A DNA stretch of 47,585 bases from JTS-RE9 sp964649195 (lineage in GTDB: Bacteria; Planctomycetota; Phycisphaerae; Phycisphaerales; Phycisphaeraceae): NCBI GenBank assembly GCA_964649195.1, contig CAZYPK010000023.1:1-47585 (forward strand). Reading direction: 5' to 3'. This document shows, one piece after another, positions 14,858 through 23,342 of the stretch (position 1 is its first letter; each line of letters opens with the position of its first letter). Below the pieces are notes generated by a model that saw only the letters and a program-made list of their open reading frames with translations, made no database searches and was not told the DNA's origin. Both the position numbers and the translations under genes were made by a program.

Positions 14858-16306
14858 GTGATTCGCACCTCCCTGCTTCCGCTCGTGCTGTTGACCGCAC
14901 TCGCCGCTGCCGCTGCATCTGCCCCTGCATCTGCCACTGCCCCTGCCCCTGCCCCTGAAGCCCCCGACCTTCGCACCCGCAGGACCGGCAGCGACTGGCC
15001 TGCTTTTCTTGGTCCCACCGGGGACGGCAAATCTGCCGAGAAAGGCATCCTCACCGTCTGGCCGGATGCAGGCCCCCCGGAGGCAAGACCCAAGATGGTC
15101 TGGAAACGCAAGCTCGCCGAGGGCTACGGCATGCCTTCGATCAGCAAGGGCAGGCTGTTCATGTTCGACCGCGTGCGCAACAGCAACCGACTCGTCTGCA
15201 TGAAAAGCGAGACCGGCGAGGAACTCTGGCAATACGAATACCCCACCGACTTCGAAGATCTGCTGGGCTACTCCGGCGGCCCGCGCTGCTGTCCGGTCAT
15301 CGATGAGGATCGCGTCTATATCGTCGGCGGTGAAGGCGTGCTGCACTGCCTGAGCGTCAGCGATGGCAAGGTGATCTGGAAGAAGGACACCACGAAAGAG
15401 TTCGGCGTGGTCACCAATTTCTTCGGCGTCGGCGCCACGCCGGTCATCGAAGGCGACCTGCTCATCATGATGATCGGAGGCAGCCCGCCCGGTCAGCCGG
15501 CCAATGTTTACGCGGCAGGCGGCAAGGTGAAACCCAACGGCAGCGGCATCGTCGCCTTCCACAAAAAGACCGGCGAAGTCGCCTACAAAATCACCGATGA
15601 ACTGGCCAGTTATGCCACGCCTACACTGGCGACCATCGGCGGTCGCCGGTGGTGCTTCGTGCTGGCGCGCGGCGGACTCGTCGGCTTCGAACCGAAAACC
15701 GGCAAGGTCGATTTCCATTTCCCTTTCCGTGCCGCCAGCCTCGAATCGGTCAACGCCAGCAACCCCGTCGTCTTCGATGATCACGTCTTCATCAGCGAAA
15801 CCTATGGCCCAGGCTCGGCGATGCTCAAGGTCAAACCGGGCGGCTTCGATGTCGTCTGGTCCGATGCTGAAAAACGCGAACGACTCAAGGCCATGCAGAC
15901 CCACTGGAACACCGCCATCCATCTCGACGGCTACATCTACGGCTCCTCCGGCCGCAACTCGGGCAACGCGGAACTCCGCTGCATCGAGGCGAAGACCGGC
16001 GCCGTCATGTGGAGCGAAAGCAAGGTCTTCGTCAAGGCGATGGAGGCCGATGTCCGGATGACGCGCAGCTCGCTGCTTTATGTGGATGGCCATTTCGTCT
16101 GCCTCACCGAATATGGCGTCGTCGTGCTCATCAAGGTGAATCCGAAGAAGTTCGAGCCGGTGGCGACCACCATCCTCCCCGTCGTGAAGGATGGCGAAAC
16201 CAGGCCGATGCTGGAATATCCCGCGTGGGCGGCGCCGATCCTTTCGCATGGACTGCTTTATCTGCGCGGGAAGGATCAGTTGGTTTGTCTCGAACTGATC
16301 CCATAA
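14858..16306 (+). CDS. Secreted PQQ-repeat (beta-propeller) protein
   Basis: 482 residues. The GTG at 14858 follows GGAG by seven bases and gives a signal peptide (IRTSLLPLVLLTALAAAAAS) followed by an Ala/Pro linker. The mature part has repeated blades with AxTGxxxW-like signatures (ETGEELWQYE, SDGKVIWKKDT, KTGEVAYKIT, KTGAVMWSES) typical of the PQQ-like propeller. WPAFLGPTGDGKSAEKG at about 48-64 is the usual start of planctomycete members of this family. No quinoprotein dehydrogenase active-site set is evident, so it is probably a binding scaffold. Function unknown. Confidence 0.85.
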   Translation: MIRTSLLPLVLLTALAAAAASAPASATAPAPAPEAPDLRTRRTGSDWPAFLGPTGDGKSAEKGILTVWPDAGPPEARPKMVWKRKLAEGYGMPSISKGRLFMFDRVRNSNRLVCMKSETGEELWQYEYPTDFEDLLGYSGGPRCCPVIDEDRVYIVGGEGVLHCLSVSDGKVIWKKDTTKEFGVVTNFFGVGATPVIEGDLLIMMIGGSPPGQPANVYAAGGKVKPNGSGIVAFHKKTGEVAYKITDELASYATPTLATIGGRRWCFVLARGGLVGFEPKTGKVDFHFPFRAASLESVNASNPVVFDDHVFISETYGPGSAMLKVKPGGFDVVWSDAEKRERLKAMQTHWNTAIHLDGYIYGSSGRNSGNAELRCIEAKTGAVMWSESKVFVKAMEADVRMTRSSLLYVDGHFVCLTEYGVVVLIKVNPKKFEPVATTILPVVKDGETRPMLEYPAWAAPILSHGLLYLRGKDQLVCLELIP

Positions 16307-16320
16307 ACTTGGGGACCCAA

Positions 16321-16347
16321 GGCACGGCCCCTTCAAGGGGCCGTGCC
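16321..16347. terminator. Hairpin between convergent genes
   Basis: GGCACGGCCCCTT pairs with AAGGGGCCGTGCC around a single C, a 13-bp perfect stem. It overlaps the last codons of the minus-strand nucleoside hydrolase gene (stop at 16333). There is no T tract on either side, so its strength as a terminator is uncertain. Confidence 0.6.
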
Positions 16348-17301
16348 CTCTCGCACCCGGTCAAACAACATCCCCTTCCACCGCGCCACATCGATCTTCC
16401 AACACACGCTCACCGGCCTGGACTCGCGCCACTGTTCGCGGTTGCGCCCATCGCCGCACACATTGAGCCGATCGACGATGGTCATCCCTCGCGTCAGTTC
16501 GCTTTCCGTCTCGATCATCACATGATGCGTCGATCGCCGCGTGCAGATCGTCGGATCCAGCGCGATCGCCATCGCAATCGGATCGGGCAGCGGGATGCCG
16601 ATTTCGCCGGACTGTTCCTTGTTGGCTTCCATCGAACGGCGATTGCAGTCGATGCAGAAGTGCGCCAGGGGCGAATCGATGGCGCGGATCGCCGCGATGT
16701 CCGCTTCGCTTAAGTTCGCATCGCCTCGGCTCAGTTCCCAGCCGACCATTTCAATCTTCATGCCGCTGGTGAAAACGAGCCGCGCCGCTTCGGGGTCGCA
16801 CCAGATGTTGTATTCCGCGGCAGGGGTCACGTTGCCTTCCGTGCAGGCCGCCCCGCCCATCACCACGCAGCGGCTGATGCGATTCACCAGGCCTGGCTCA
16901 TGCCACAGCGCCAGGGCGATGTTCGTCAGCGGCCCCAGCGTGACCAGCTCGATGCCATCGTTTTCGCGGATCACCTTCGAGATCGCTTCGACCGCGCTCA
17001 GCTTCTCGACGGTGCGCCTGGGCAACGGGTAATTCCGATCCCCCATGCCATCGCGGCCATGAAACCATGTGGCGTCCGCAGGTTCGCGTTGCATCGGTCC
17101 GGCGGCGCCCTTGAAAATCGGCGCCTCGCTGCCGCACTGCTCTGCGGTGTAAAGCGCGTTGATCACGCCCTGCTCCAACGGCACATTCCCCGCCACCACG
17201 GTGATCGCCTTCACTTCAATCCCCGGATCGCGCAGCGCCATCACGATGGCGACCGCATCATCGGAGGCCGTGTCGGTATCAATGAGAAAAGCTCGTTTCA
17301 T
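16333..17301 (-). CDS. Inosine-uridine preferring nucleoside hydrolase family
   Basis: 322 residues. The N-terminal DTDTASDDAVAIVMAL is the calcium-binding DxDxxxDD motif of the IUNH superfamily. IELVTLGPLTNIALAL near residue 120 and VVMGGAACTEGNVTPAAEYNIWCDPEAA near 150 contain the conserved MGG and N-x-DP segments that bind ribose and calcium. The family cleaves the N-glycosidic bond of ribonucleosides for salvage. Substrate cannot be told. It lies 48 bp downstream of cutC on the same strand and may share its transcript. Confidence 0.92.
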   Translation of the reverse strand: MKRAFLIDTDTASDDAVAIVMALRDPGIEVKAITVVAGNVPLEQGVINALYTAEQCGSEAPIFKGAAGPMQREPADATWFHGRDGMGDRNYPLPRRTVEKLSAVEAISKVIRENDGIELVTLGPLTNIALALWHEPGLVNRISRCVVMGGAACTEGNVTPAAEYNIWCDPEAARLVFTSGMKIEMVGWELSRGDANLSEADIAAIRAIDSPLAHFCIDCNRRSMEANKEQSGEIGIPLPDPIAMAIALDPTICTRRSTHHVMIETESELTRGMTIVDRLNVCGDGRNREQWRESRPVSVCWKIDVARWKGMLFDRVREGTAP

Positions 17302-17349
17302 AAATCAACCCCAAGCCGCTCGCGGCTTCGCTCCCCCCGGACCCAAACA

Positions 17350-18102
17350 TCACATCATTTCCCGCATCGCCCGCACCAGCGCACCATCGGTCGCATCAAT
17401 CAGACCTTCATCACCCCCCGCCGCCGAGAATCGTACCGCAGGCCGACCGCTGAGCGAACGATCCGATCGCGTTCCGCGCAGCGAACCATGCACCTGATCG
17501 CAACCGGTCCCGGCGATGATCCGTCTCACATTACCCGGCCTGATCCCGCCGGCGGGCAGCACCTCGATCCGCCCTGCCGCCTGTTCGATCAGCTTCGCAA
17601 TCAGCGGCAAACCTTCCTCCGCCTTGTTCCGCTGTCCGCTGGTCATCACCCGTTTGATTCCCAGGTCGATGAGCCGCTCCAAAGCCTCGTGCGGGTCGGG
17701 CGTGACATCGAAGGCCCGGTGGAACACCGCCTCGCCAGGGCCGACCGCTTCCACCATCAACCGGCAGGCTTCCGCATTGATCGTTCCATCGGCCAGCAGA
17801 AAGCCAAAGGCGATCCCATCCGCCCCGGCCTGGCGAAGGGACCGGGCATCATCCAGCATCACCTTCAGGTCGTTTTCGCTGTAACAAAACCCCCCGGCAC
17901 GGGGCCGAACCATGCCGATGACCGGAATGGAAACCGCCTGCCGAACCCGCTGAAAAAGCCCCGGCGAAGGCGTCAGGCCCCCCAGTTGAAGGGCGACGTT
18001 GAGTTCCAGCCGATCCGCCCCGTTGACGGCAGCGGAAAAAGCGTCATCCAGGGATGCAATACAGACTTCGAGGCGGACGTTGGATGGATTGGATGAGGCC
18101 AT
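17350..18102 (-). CDS. cutC: CutC family TIM-barrel protein
   Basis: 250 residues from ATG 18102; the frame extends to 18177. RLEVCIASLDDAFSAAVNGA at the start, RLELNVALQLGGLTPSPGL, VIGMVRPRAGGFCYSENDL, FHRAFDVTPDP and VLPAGGIRPGNVRRI are the signature blocks of CutC in their normal order. The family was named for copper homeostasis, although that role is disputed. The C-terminus (VHGSLRGTRSD) is normal. The gene is divergent from the EF-hand protein gene. Confidence 0.93.
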   Translation of the reverse strand: MASSNPSNVRLEVCIASLDDAFSAAVNGADRLELNVALQLGGLTPSPGLFQRVRQAVSIPVIGMVRPRAGGFCYSENDLKVMLDDARSLRQAGADGIAFGFLLADGTINAEACRLMVEAVGPGEAVFHRAFDVTPDPHEALERLIDLGIKRVMTSGQRNKAEEGLPLIAKLIEQAAGRIEVLPAGGIRPGNVRRIIAGTGCDQVHGSLRGTRSDRSLSGRPAVRFSAAGGDEGLIDATDGALVRAMREMM

Positions 18103-18225
18103 TTTTCGGCTTTGTCCGGTGTGAAAGCATCCCGACCGCAAAGGCTGCCGCCCGCATGGCGGCGAATCGTACCGCAATCCCCTTTTTGAAACCTCCCCCT
18201 ACCGCACCTTCACTGGAGTCTGTTT

Positions 18226-19416
18226 ATGAAACAACGTAAAGCCCTTCTGTTTGCCGCCGCCTTTCTCGCCGTTGGCCCGGCTATGAGTTTCGCCGACGAA
18301 ACCGATGTCGCCAAGGGTGTGGTCGATCCCTACGACGCCGGCGCCGAGCGTGCCCGCTTCCTCGCCGCCGCCGGGGTGGACAGCGAACTGAGCGAAGAGG
18401 AATTCAAGGCCAACGCCGCCGCCAGCGAACCCTTCGCCCGTAAGTTCGATTCTTGGGCCACCCTGCGGGCCTTTGATCGCAACGGTAACGGCACGATCGA
18501 CTGGTTCGAGGCCGATGGCTACCGCAAGGCCCTGCGCGATGCGGTGCTGCTGGCTTACGACAAGGACAAGGACGGCAAGCTCGCCGGTGAAGAACGCGAT
18601 GCCGCCAACAAGGAACTGGCCGCCGGCAAAGCCCCCCGCGTCGCCACCCCCCGCCGTGAACGCCCCACCCCCGATGGCAATCAGCCTCGCCAACCGGGAC
18701 AGCCCGGCAACCGTCCGGCCCAGCCCGGTCAGCCCGGCGGCGGTCGCGGCGGACTGACCGAAGAGCAACGCGCCGAGATGCTCAAGAACTTCGACAAGGA
18801 TGGCGATGGCCAACTCAACCGCGAAGAGCGCGAAGCCGCCCGTTCCGCCCAGCTTGAGGAATGGCGCAAGGCCAACCCCGAAGCCGCCGCCCGCTTCGAT
18901 GAACGCCGCGCCGAAGAGGAAAAGCGCCGCGCCGACTTCACCAAGAAATACGACAAGGACGGCGACGGCCAGCTCAGCGAAGAGGAACGCCGCGAAGCCT
19001 TCCGCGCCGAAGGCCAGGCCCGCCTCGAAGCCTGGAAGGAACGCGATCCCGAAGGCTACGCCCGCTTCGAGAAGCAGCAGGAAGAGTTCACCAAGCGGTT
19101 CGACAAGGATGGCGACGGCCAACTGAGCAACGAGGAACGCCGCGCCGGCTTCGAGACCCTGCGTGAAGAAGGCCGCGCCAGGTTCGCCGAACTGAGCAAG
19201 AAGTACGACAAGGACGGCGACGGCCAACTCAGCCGCGAAGAACGCGAGGAAATGTTCCGCAACGAACGCGAAAACCTCCAGGGCCTCTTCCCCGGCGGCC
19301 CGGGTGGCCCCGGCGGACGCGGTGGCCAAGGCGCCCCCGGTAACCGCGGCGGTGAAGGTCGCCAGCGCGGCGGCAACCAGCCCGGCAACCAGCAACGCAA
19401 CAACAACGAACTCTGA
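18226..19416 (+). CDS. Secreted protein with six EF-hands and Gly/Pro-rich tail
   Basis: 396 residues, ATG at 18226 with GGAG about ten bases upstream. Signal peptide 1-24 (ending SFADE). Six EF-hand loops follow: DRNGNGTIDWFE, DKDKDGKLAGEE, then four nearly identical DKDGDGQL(N/S)xEE loops, each with the D-x-D-x-D-G pattern and terminal Glu for calcium. The spacers are charged helices. The last 60 residues are glycine-rich with GGPGG and GNxxG repeats, collagen-like in look. Probably an exported calcium-binding structural protein; function unknown. Confidence 0.88.
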   Translation: MKQRKALLFAAAFLAVGPAMSFADETDVAKGVVDPYDAGAERARFLAAAGVDSELSEEEFKANAAASEPFARKFDSWATLRAFDRNGNGTIDWFEADGYRKALRDAVLLAYDKDKDGKLAGEERDAANKELAAGKAPRVATPRRERPTPDGNQPRQPGQPGNRPAQPGQPGGGRGGLTEEQRAEMLKNFDKDGDGQLNREEREAARSAQLEEWRKANPEAAARFDERRAEEEKRRADFTKKYDKDGDGQLSEEERREAFRAEGQARLEAWKERDPEGYARFEKQQEEFTKRFDKDGDGQLSNEERRAGFETLREEGRARFAELSKKYDKDGDGQLSREEREEMFRNERENLQGLFPGGPGGPGGRGGQGAPGNRGGEGRQRGGNQPGNQQRNNNEL

Positions 19417-19500
19417 ACCCAGGATCGGCGCATTTAGCCGTTCGCCTTGGCGAACGGAGTGTTTGATGGCCTCTAATCCCCCTCCCTTGCTGGTCCCAAA

Positions 19501-19551
19501 CCCCGGAACGCTGAACGAAGCCCGCTTCGCTCAATGCTCCGGGGTTTTTTT
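19501..19551 (+). terminator. Terminator after the EF-hand gene
   Basis: CCCCGGA (19501-19507) pairs with TCCGGGG (19538-19544), extended by flanking A and T, and is followed by seven T. A second smaller hairpin CCGTTCGCC-TT-GGCGAACGG lies at 19438-19457. Confidence 0.8.
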
Positions 19552-19865
19552 CATCTGAGTTTCGAATAAGAACGGTGATCGGTGGCGAATCATCTCAGCC
19601 GCGAAGCGGCGGTATGTCGTAGCCGTGGGCGTAAGCCCACGGACAAGCGGTGACGACGAATGAAGCCGCGAAGCGGCGACACGGTTTGATCCGGGGACAT
19701 CCGGGGATATCCGGGGACATCCGGGGATGTCGCCGCTTCGCGGCTTGTTGCCGGGCATGACGGCTGCACGGGCGATGGAAAAAGGTCTTCTCCCCCAAGG
19801 GAGAGGGCGAAGCATCAGGCCCTGACGATGGATGCGATTGCCCTGTTCCGAACCCCGGTTTCAAG
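19552..19865. repeat. Repeat-rich spacer
   Basis: No gene seen. It holds (G)CCGCGAAGCGGCG palindromes at about 19600 and 19665, four copies of an 11-bp word (ATCCGGGGACA and variants) at 19690-19730, and another CCGCTTCGCGGC palindrome. Confidence 0.7.
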
Positions 19866-21200
19866 TCAGTGCCTGGGCGCCGTGATTTCGACTTTCACCT
19901 TGATGCTTCCCTTATTTAGGGCTGGTTTGTCGTCACTGCAAAACAGAAACAGCTTGCCATCGCGCGTCGCCGTCAGCTCAATTGGATCGCGCGTGCGGAA
20001 GCTCGTGTTAGTGTCATCGAGTTTGATGACCAGCGCCAACCAGCCGCCGGGGGTGTAGCCTGTCCAGTCGGCATACTTGCCAGCTTTTGACCCGTTGCCT
20101 TTGGCCCAACTGCCGCTGATCGGCATGACCTTCACCGTGCTCCCCTTTCTGACGTTGGCGACCTCGACCGGATTGCCCTCGATTTGGGTTGCGGGGACTT
20201 CGATTTCCAACTCCGTCAGGCGCGGGTTGAACGCGGCGGCTTTGGCAGCGGCTTCGATCTCATTCAAAAGCGCGGTCGCCTTGGTCTTGAGCAGATCGTC
20301 GGCTGTGTGGAGCGTGAGAAAACGACATAGGTAACGCCTCGTCCGTTCGATGGCTGGCGCCGCCTCGGGTGATTTGAGGCTCTTGATCTGGCTGCGATAC
20401 CACTCGCCAAGTTGCAGCGCGTCGTTGGCGCCGAGGGCATGAATCTCCTGCGCCGCCAACGGGATCAGGCGGCTCAGTCGTTCGTCCTTCGCGCGCGTCA
20501 GATAAGGACCGGCGGCGGCGGGGGCATCCAAGTCGATGACGTACAACCGCACAATCTCCTGCGCCGTCGCCGCATCATTGGCATTCTTAAGCAGGGTCTC
20601 CTCCAGTCGTGACAACTGCTTCATCGTTCGTTCCCGCGACAGCGCCAAGTCGAGTTTCGCCTTCATGTCGCCCAGTGATTCCGACTTTTTCTGCTGGGCG
20701 ATGGTCGTCGCGCGGCGGTAGTCTGCGGCAGCTTCAGCATACTGCTTTTCATTGAATTTCTCGTCGCCCATTGTGATCAGCAAAGCGATCAGAGATTCGG
20801 ATGCGATTTCGCGCTCTTCAGGCTTACCGGTCGAGGAATGACGGAAAAGGAGTGTAATGAGTCTGTCACGAGCGGAGGACCTTTTCTCCACGACCTTTTC
20901 CGCCAGCAGGGTCATCGCCTCCGCAGCTATCGCGTAGCCATCGGCGTGCCTCGCACTCAGATCGTGGGCGGCATCGCAGAGCAAGGCGATGAGTGCCGGC
21001 TGATTGGCCGAAGTCTTGGCCAACGCGAGCATCTCCTTGGCGAGCGCCACGTCATCGGCGCGGTCGGCGGTACCGCTGACCGATCTGATTCTCGCATTGA
21101 ACAGGGAGTCGAAAACCGATTTCGCATCATCGGCGGCGACCATCGCCGCGAGGCTGAGGCACACGCCCGCACAAGCGGCAAAAGTGACGTTCAGTTTCAT
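19866..21200 (-). CDS. Secreted protein with helical repeats and beta domain, hypothetical
   Basis: 444 residues; ATG at 21200 follows GGGAGG by five bases. Residues 1-23 are a signal peptide ending AAMVAAD. Residues about 25-320 are helical, with a TPR-like stretch (MGDEKFNEKQYAEAAADYRR at about 145-164) and further alpha repeats. The C-terminal 110 residues are beta-rich (LEIEVPATQIEGNPVEVANV, GKYADWTGYTPGGWLALVIK, LFLFCSDDKP), resembling the galactose-binding PA-IL/lectin-like modules found at the end of secreted planctomycete proteins; this likeness is by eye. Function unknown. Same strand as nusG but separated by a terminator. Confidence 0.8.
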   Translation of the reverse strand: MKLNVTFAACAGVCLSLAAMVAADDAKSVFDSLFNARIRSVSGTADRADDVALAKEMLALAKTSANQPALIALLCDAAHDLSARHADGYAIAAEAMTLLAEKVVEKRSSARDRLITLLFRHSSTGKPEEREIASESLIALLITMGDEKFNEKQYAEAAADYRRATTIAQQKKSESLGDMKAKLDLALSRERTMKQLSRLEETLLKNANDAATAQEIVRLYVIDLDAPAAAGPYLTRAKDERLSRLIPLAAQEIHALGANDALQLGEWYRSQIKSLKSPEAAPAIERTRRYLCRFLTLHTADDLLKTKATALLNEIEAAAKAAAFNPRLTELEIEVPATQIEGNPVEVANVRKGSTVKVMPISGSWAKGNGSKAGKYADWTGYTPGGWLALVIKLDDTNTSFRTRDPIELTATRDGKLFLFCSDDKPALNKGSIKVKVEITAPRH

Positions 21201-21296
21201 CAGAACCTCCCAAGCGCGAAGCTCACCATTGGATAAGAAGACTCACCTGGCCCGATAATCAAGGAACAGTCTATTGCAATGATCCGAAATGAGAAA

Positions 21297-21326
21297 GTAC
21301 AAAACCCACGCACTGGAGTGCGTGGG
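21297..21326 (-). terminator. Terminator after nusG
   Basis: CCCACGCACT (21305-21314) pairs with AGTGCGTGGG (21317-21326); the minus strand continues TTTTGTACTTT. Nearly the same 26-bp hairpin is found in frame inside ctaA at 39786-39807. Confidence 0.82.
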
Positions 21327-21369
21327 CTTTGGTGGTTTTTGTTGTTGCATCATGATTTGCGGGGCTGGC

Positions 21370-21981
21370 TTATTCCTCGTCCGCTTTTTCAATGAGCCAG
21401 TATTCGAGTTCGACGGGCACCGCGCGGCCGAAGATGGTGACGATGACGCGGACCTTGCCCTGTTCGGGCAGCACTTCGTCCACGTTGCCTTCCATGCTCT
21501 GGAACGGGCCTTCCTTGATCTTGATCTTGTCGCCCTTGTTGAACTCCAGCTTGACCTGCGGGGATTCCTCGGCGGGCTTGCTGGCGGCGACGACCTTCTC
21601 GACTTCGGGCAGCGGCATCGGCGTGGGGTGGCCCGCGGTGCCGATGAAGTCGCCCACGCCGGTGGTTTCCTTGATGAGGAAGAAGACATCCTGCGGGATG
21701 CGGCCGTCTTTTTCGAGGCGCATCTCGACGAAGACGTAGCCGGGGTAAAGCTTGTTGAGGACGATCTTCTGCTTGCCGGCCTTGACGATCTTCTTCTTCT
21801 CGGTGGGCACGAGGATGCGGTTGACCAGGTGGGTCATGCCCTCGATCTTGATCTTGCGCAGCAGGGTCTCGCGGACCGAGTCCTCCTTGTTGGAGGCCAC
21901 GCGGAGCACGAACCAGTTCATGCCTTCGGTGACGAGGGGTTCGTCTTCGCCGGGTGGATTGTTAAGTGCTGCGTCGGACAT
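21370..21981 (-). CDS. nusG: Transcription termination/antitermination protein NusG
   Basis: 203 residues from ATG 21981; the frame is open far upstream through secE but only this start gives NusG. NWFVLRVASNKEDSVRETLL opens the NGN domain (about 20-130), with LYPGYVFVEM and FIGTAGHPTPM as family blocks. The C-terminal KOW domain holds FNKGDKIKIKEGPFQSMEG, the canonical KOW motif. NusG binds RNA polymerase and couples it with Rho or the ribosome. The 89-bp gap from secE contains seven GCAGGA-type 6-bp units. Unlike most bacteria, rplK and the rest of that operon do not follow. Confidence 0.96.
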   Translation of the reverse strand: MSDAALNNPPGEDEPLVTEGMNWFVLRVASNKEDSVRETLLRKIKIEGMTHLVNRILVPTEKKKIVKAGKQKIVLNKLYPGYVFVEMRLEKDGRIPQDVFFLIKETTGVGDFIGTAGHPTPMPLPEVEKVVAASKPAEESPQVKLEFNKGDKIKIKEGPFQSMEGNVDEVLPEQGKVRVIVTIFGRAVPVELEYWLIEKADEE

Positions 21982-21994
21982 GTTGGTTCCAGTG

Positions 21995-22034
<40 letters not shown>

Positions 22035-22070
22035 TGCCACTGCCTACCGCCGCTGCCACTGCCGCTGATT

Positions 22071-22469
22071 TCACCCGCCGATGTCGATGATTTTGATCCA
22101 GGTGAACAGGGAGGCGAAGCCGAAGTCGATGACGAAGAGAATCGCGGTGATGAGCAGGGTGCCGACGATGACGACCATCGTGGAGCCTTTGATTTCCTTT
22201 TTGGTGGGCCAGTTGACCTTTCGCATTTCCGATTCGGTGGCGATCATGAAATCGACGATGCGGGGCTTGTTGAGCAGCCACCAGGCGAGGCCGAAGAAGG
22301 CGGCGAGAATGATCAGGCCGATGATGACCCGGACATACTCGTTGGCCTTGGCTTCGAGTTCCGAATCGACCCAGTGGATGCCGAAGGCCACGAGGATGGC
22401 GATGCCCAGGGCGGTGAGTCCGCGTGTCCAGGTGCCCTGACCGGGCTTGAATATCTGCAACAGTGCCAA
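22071..22469 (-). CDS. secE: Preprotein translocase subunit SecE
   Basis: 132 residues, larger than the minimal form and with three predicted membrane helices (about 18-32, 45-65, 100-122). The conserved SecE block is ESEMRKVNWPTKKEIKGSTM at about 78-97, followed by the last helix. TTG at 22469 is the start: GGAG lies eight bases upstream. SecE clamps the SecYEG channel in the inner membrane. It stands in the standard place between tRNA-Trp and nusG. Confidence 0.95.
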   Translation of the reverse strand: MALLQIFKPGQGTWTRGLTALGIAILVAFGIHWVDSELEAKANEYVRVIIGLIILAAFFGLAWWLLNKPRIVDFMIATESEMRKVNWPTKKEIKGSTMVVIVGTLLITAILFVIDFGFASLFTWIKIIDIGG

Positions 22470-22540
22470 GGGAAAAACTCCGGGGGAAGCGGGGGCGGGG
22501 GCGGGGGCAGATGCAGCACCTTTTCAAACTGCGGATGCGA

Positions 22541-22572
22541 CGCAGACGCGCAGCGAGGACGCTGCGGCTATG
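22541..22572. repeat. 32-bp hairpin segment shared with 5315-5346
   Basis: The inverted copy of 5315-5346, identical over 32 bp, with core GCAGCG-AGGA-CGCTGC type stem. It lies between tRNA-Trp and secE in the leader of secE. Confidence 0.85.
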
Positions 22573-22598
22573 AAGCTGTTCCTGCCCCTGTCTTCAAG

Positions 22599-22671
22599 CA
22601 CGCCAGAAGGGACTCGAACCCCTAACCTGCCGCTTTGGAGACGGCTGCTCTACCAATTGAGCTACTGGCGT
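22599..22671 (-). tRNA. tRNA-Trp (CCA)
   Basis: 73 nt. Acceptor ACGCCAG pairs with CTGGCGT, discriminator G; D arm TAGCTCAATTGGTAGAGCA; anticodon loop CTCCAAA gives CCA; T arm GGGGTTCGAGTCCC. No CCA encoded. Upstream of secE-nusG, as in most bacteria. Confidence 0.96.
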
Positions 22672-22674
22672 ATT

Positions 22675-22774
22675 CGATTTCGGATGTGGGATTTCGGATT
22701 TGGGATTGTTGTCGCCGCTGACATGCAGCATGGCTTATACAATCCGCAATCCGAAATCCGCAATCCGAAATCGC
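22675..22774. repeat. Inverted pair of 7-bp arrays between rpmG and tRNA-Trp
   Basis: 22675-22709 is an array of GGATTTC/GGATTTG words and 22738-22773 an array of CAATCCG/AAATCCG words, which is its reverse complement. Together they can fold into a long hairpin; the second array touches the rpmG stop codon. Confidence 0.85.
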
Positions 22775-22775
22775 A

Positions 22776-22958
22776 TCACTTACGCTTGATCTTATGCAAC
22801 GTATGGACGCGAAGCCGGGGGCTATATTTTTTCATGCCCGCCTTGAGCTTTTCGGGGATGCCGCCCTTGACGTTGATGGGCGTGCGATAGTTCAGGTCAC
22901 CGCTTTCGGTACACTGGAGCCACACGTATTCCACTGCCGCGCCTTTTTTCTTTGCCAT
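22776..22958 (-). CDS. rpmG: Ribosomal protein bL33
   Basis: 60 residues: AKKKGAAVEYVWLQCTESGD, LNYRTPINVKGG and a basic C-terminus LRVHTLHKIKRK, the L33 signature with a TP-N-x-K-x-x core. Only one cysteine is present, so this is the zinc-free form. ATG at 22958 has no evident Shine-Dalgarno site, because the leader is a 7-bp repeat array. Gene order tuf-rpmG-tRNA-Trp-secE-nusG is conserved across bacteria. Confidence 0.95.
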   Translation of the reverse strand: MAKKKGAAVEYVWLQCTESGDLNYRTPINVKGGIPEKLKAGMKKYSPRLRVHTLHKIKRK

Positions 22959-23342
22959 GGGAGTCAGCTTTCAGCTATCAGCTTTCGACCGTCAGCTTTG
23001 AGCCGTCAGGCCGGAGGATGCCCGTTGTGACGGGGCCTCAAGCCGGAATCGGAAACTGAACGACGGAATTCGCTGTTGTCAACCTGTCTTGTCAATTCTG
23101 CCTACTAATAAGTAAGACCTCTGGGATTTCCGAATAACCCCCGTACCGTGAACCAGGGGATTGCGAAGCCGCAAGCGGCTTGGATGCGGGGTTATTCAGA
23201 GTTCCCTATTGCTTCACGAACGGCCAGCCGCCGACTTTCACCTGTTCAGCCTCGCCATTGACCGGCCCAACTTCCCTTGCAGGATGATGGTCCGATCCGA
23301 TGGCCTTAAGCTGATGGCTGAAAGCTGACGGCTGACAGCTTT
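22959..23342. repeat. tuf-rpmG spacer bracketed by inverted 7-bp arrays
   Basis: No gene. 22963-23010 is an array of TCAGCTT words and 23309-23340 an array of the reverse complement (AGCTGAC/GGCTGAA). Between them an inverted pair GAATAACCCC (near 23131) and GGGGTTATTC (near 23190) encloses a GCGAAGCCGCAAGCGGC palindrome. Two TTGACA-like hexamers on the minus strand near 23080-23096 could belong to a promoter for rpmG, but no matching -10 is clear. Confidence 0.75.

Noticed and set aside
23080..23100. Strong promoter for rpmG-secE-nusG from two TTGACA hexamers
   Set aside because: No acceptable -10 hexamer lies at 16-18 bp on the minus strand, so it is mentioned only as a possibility.
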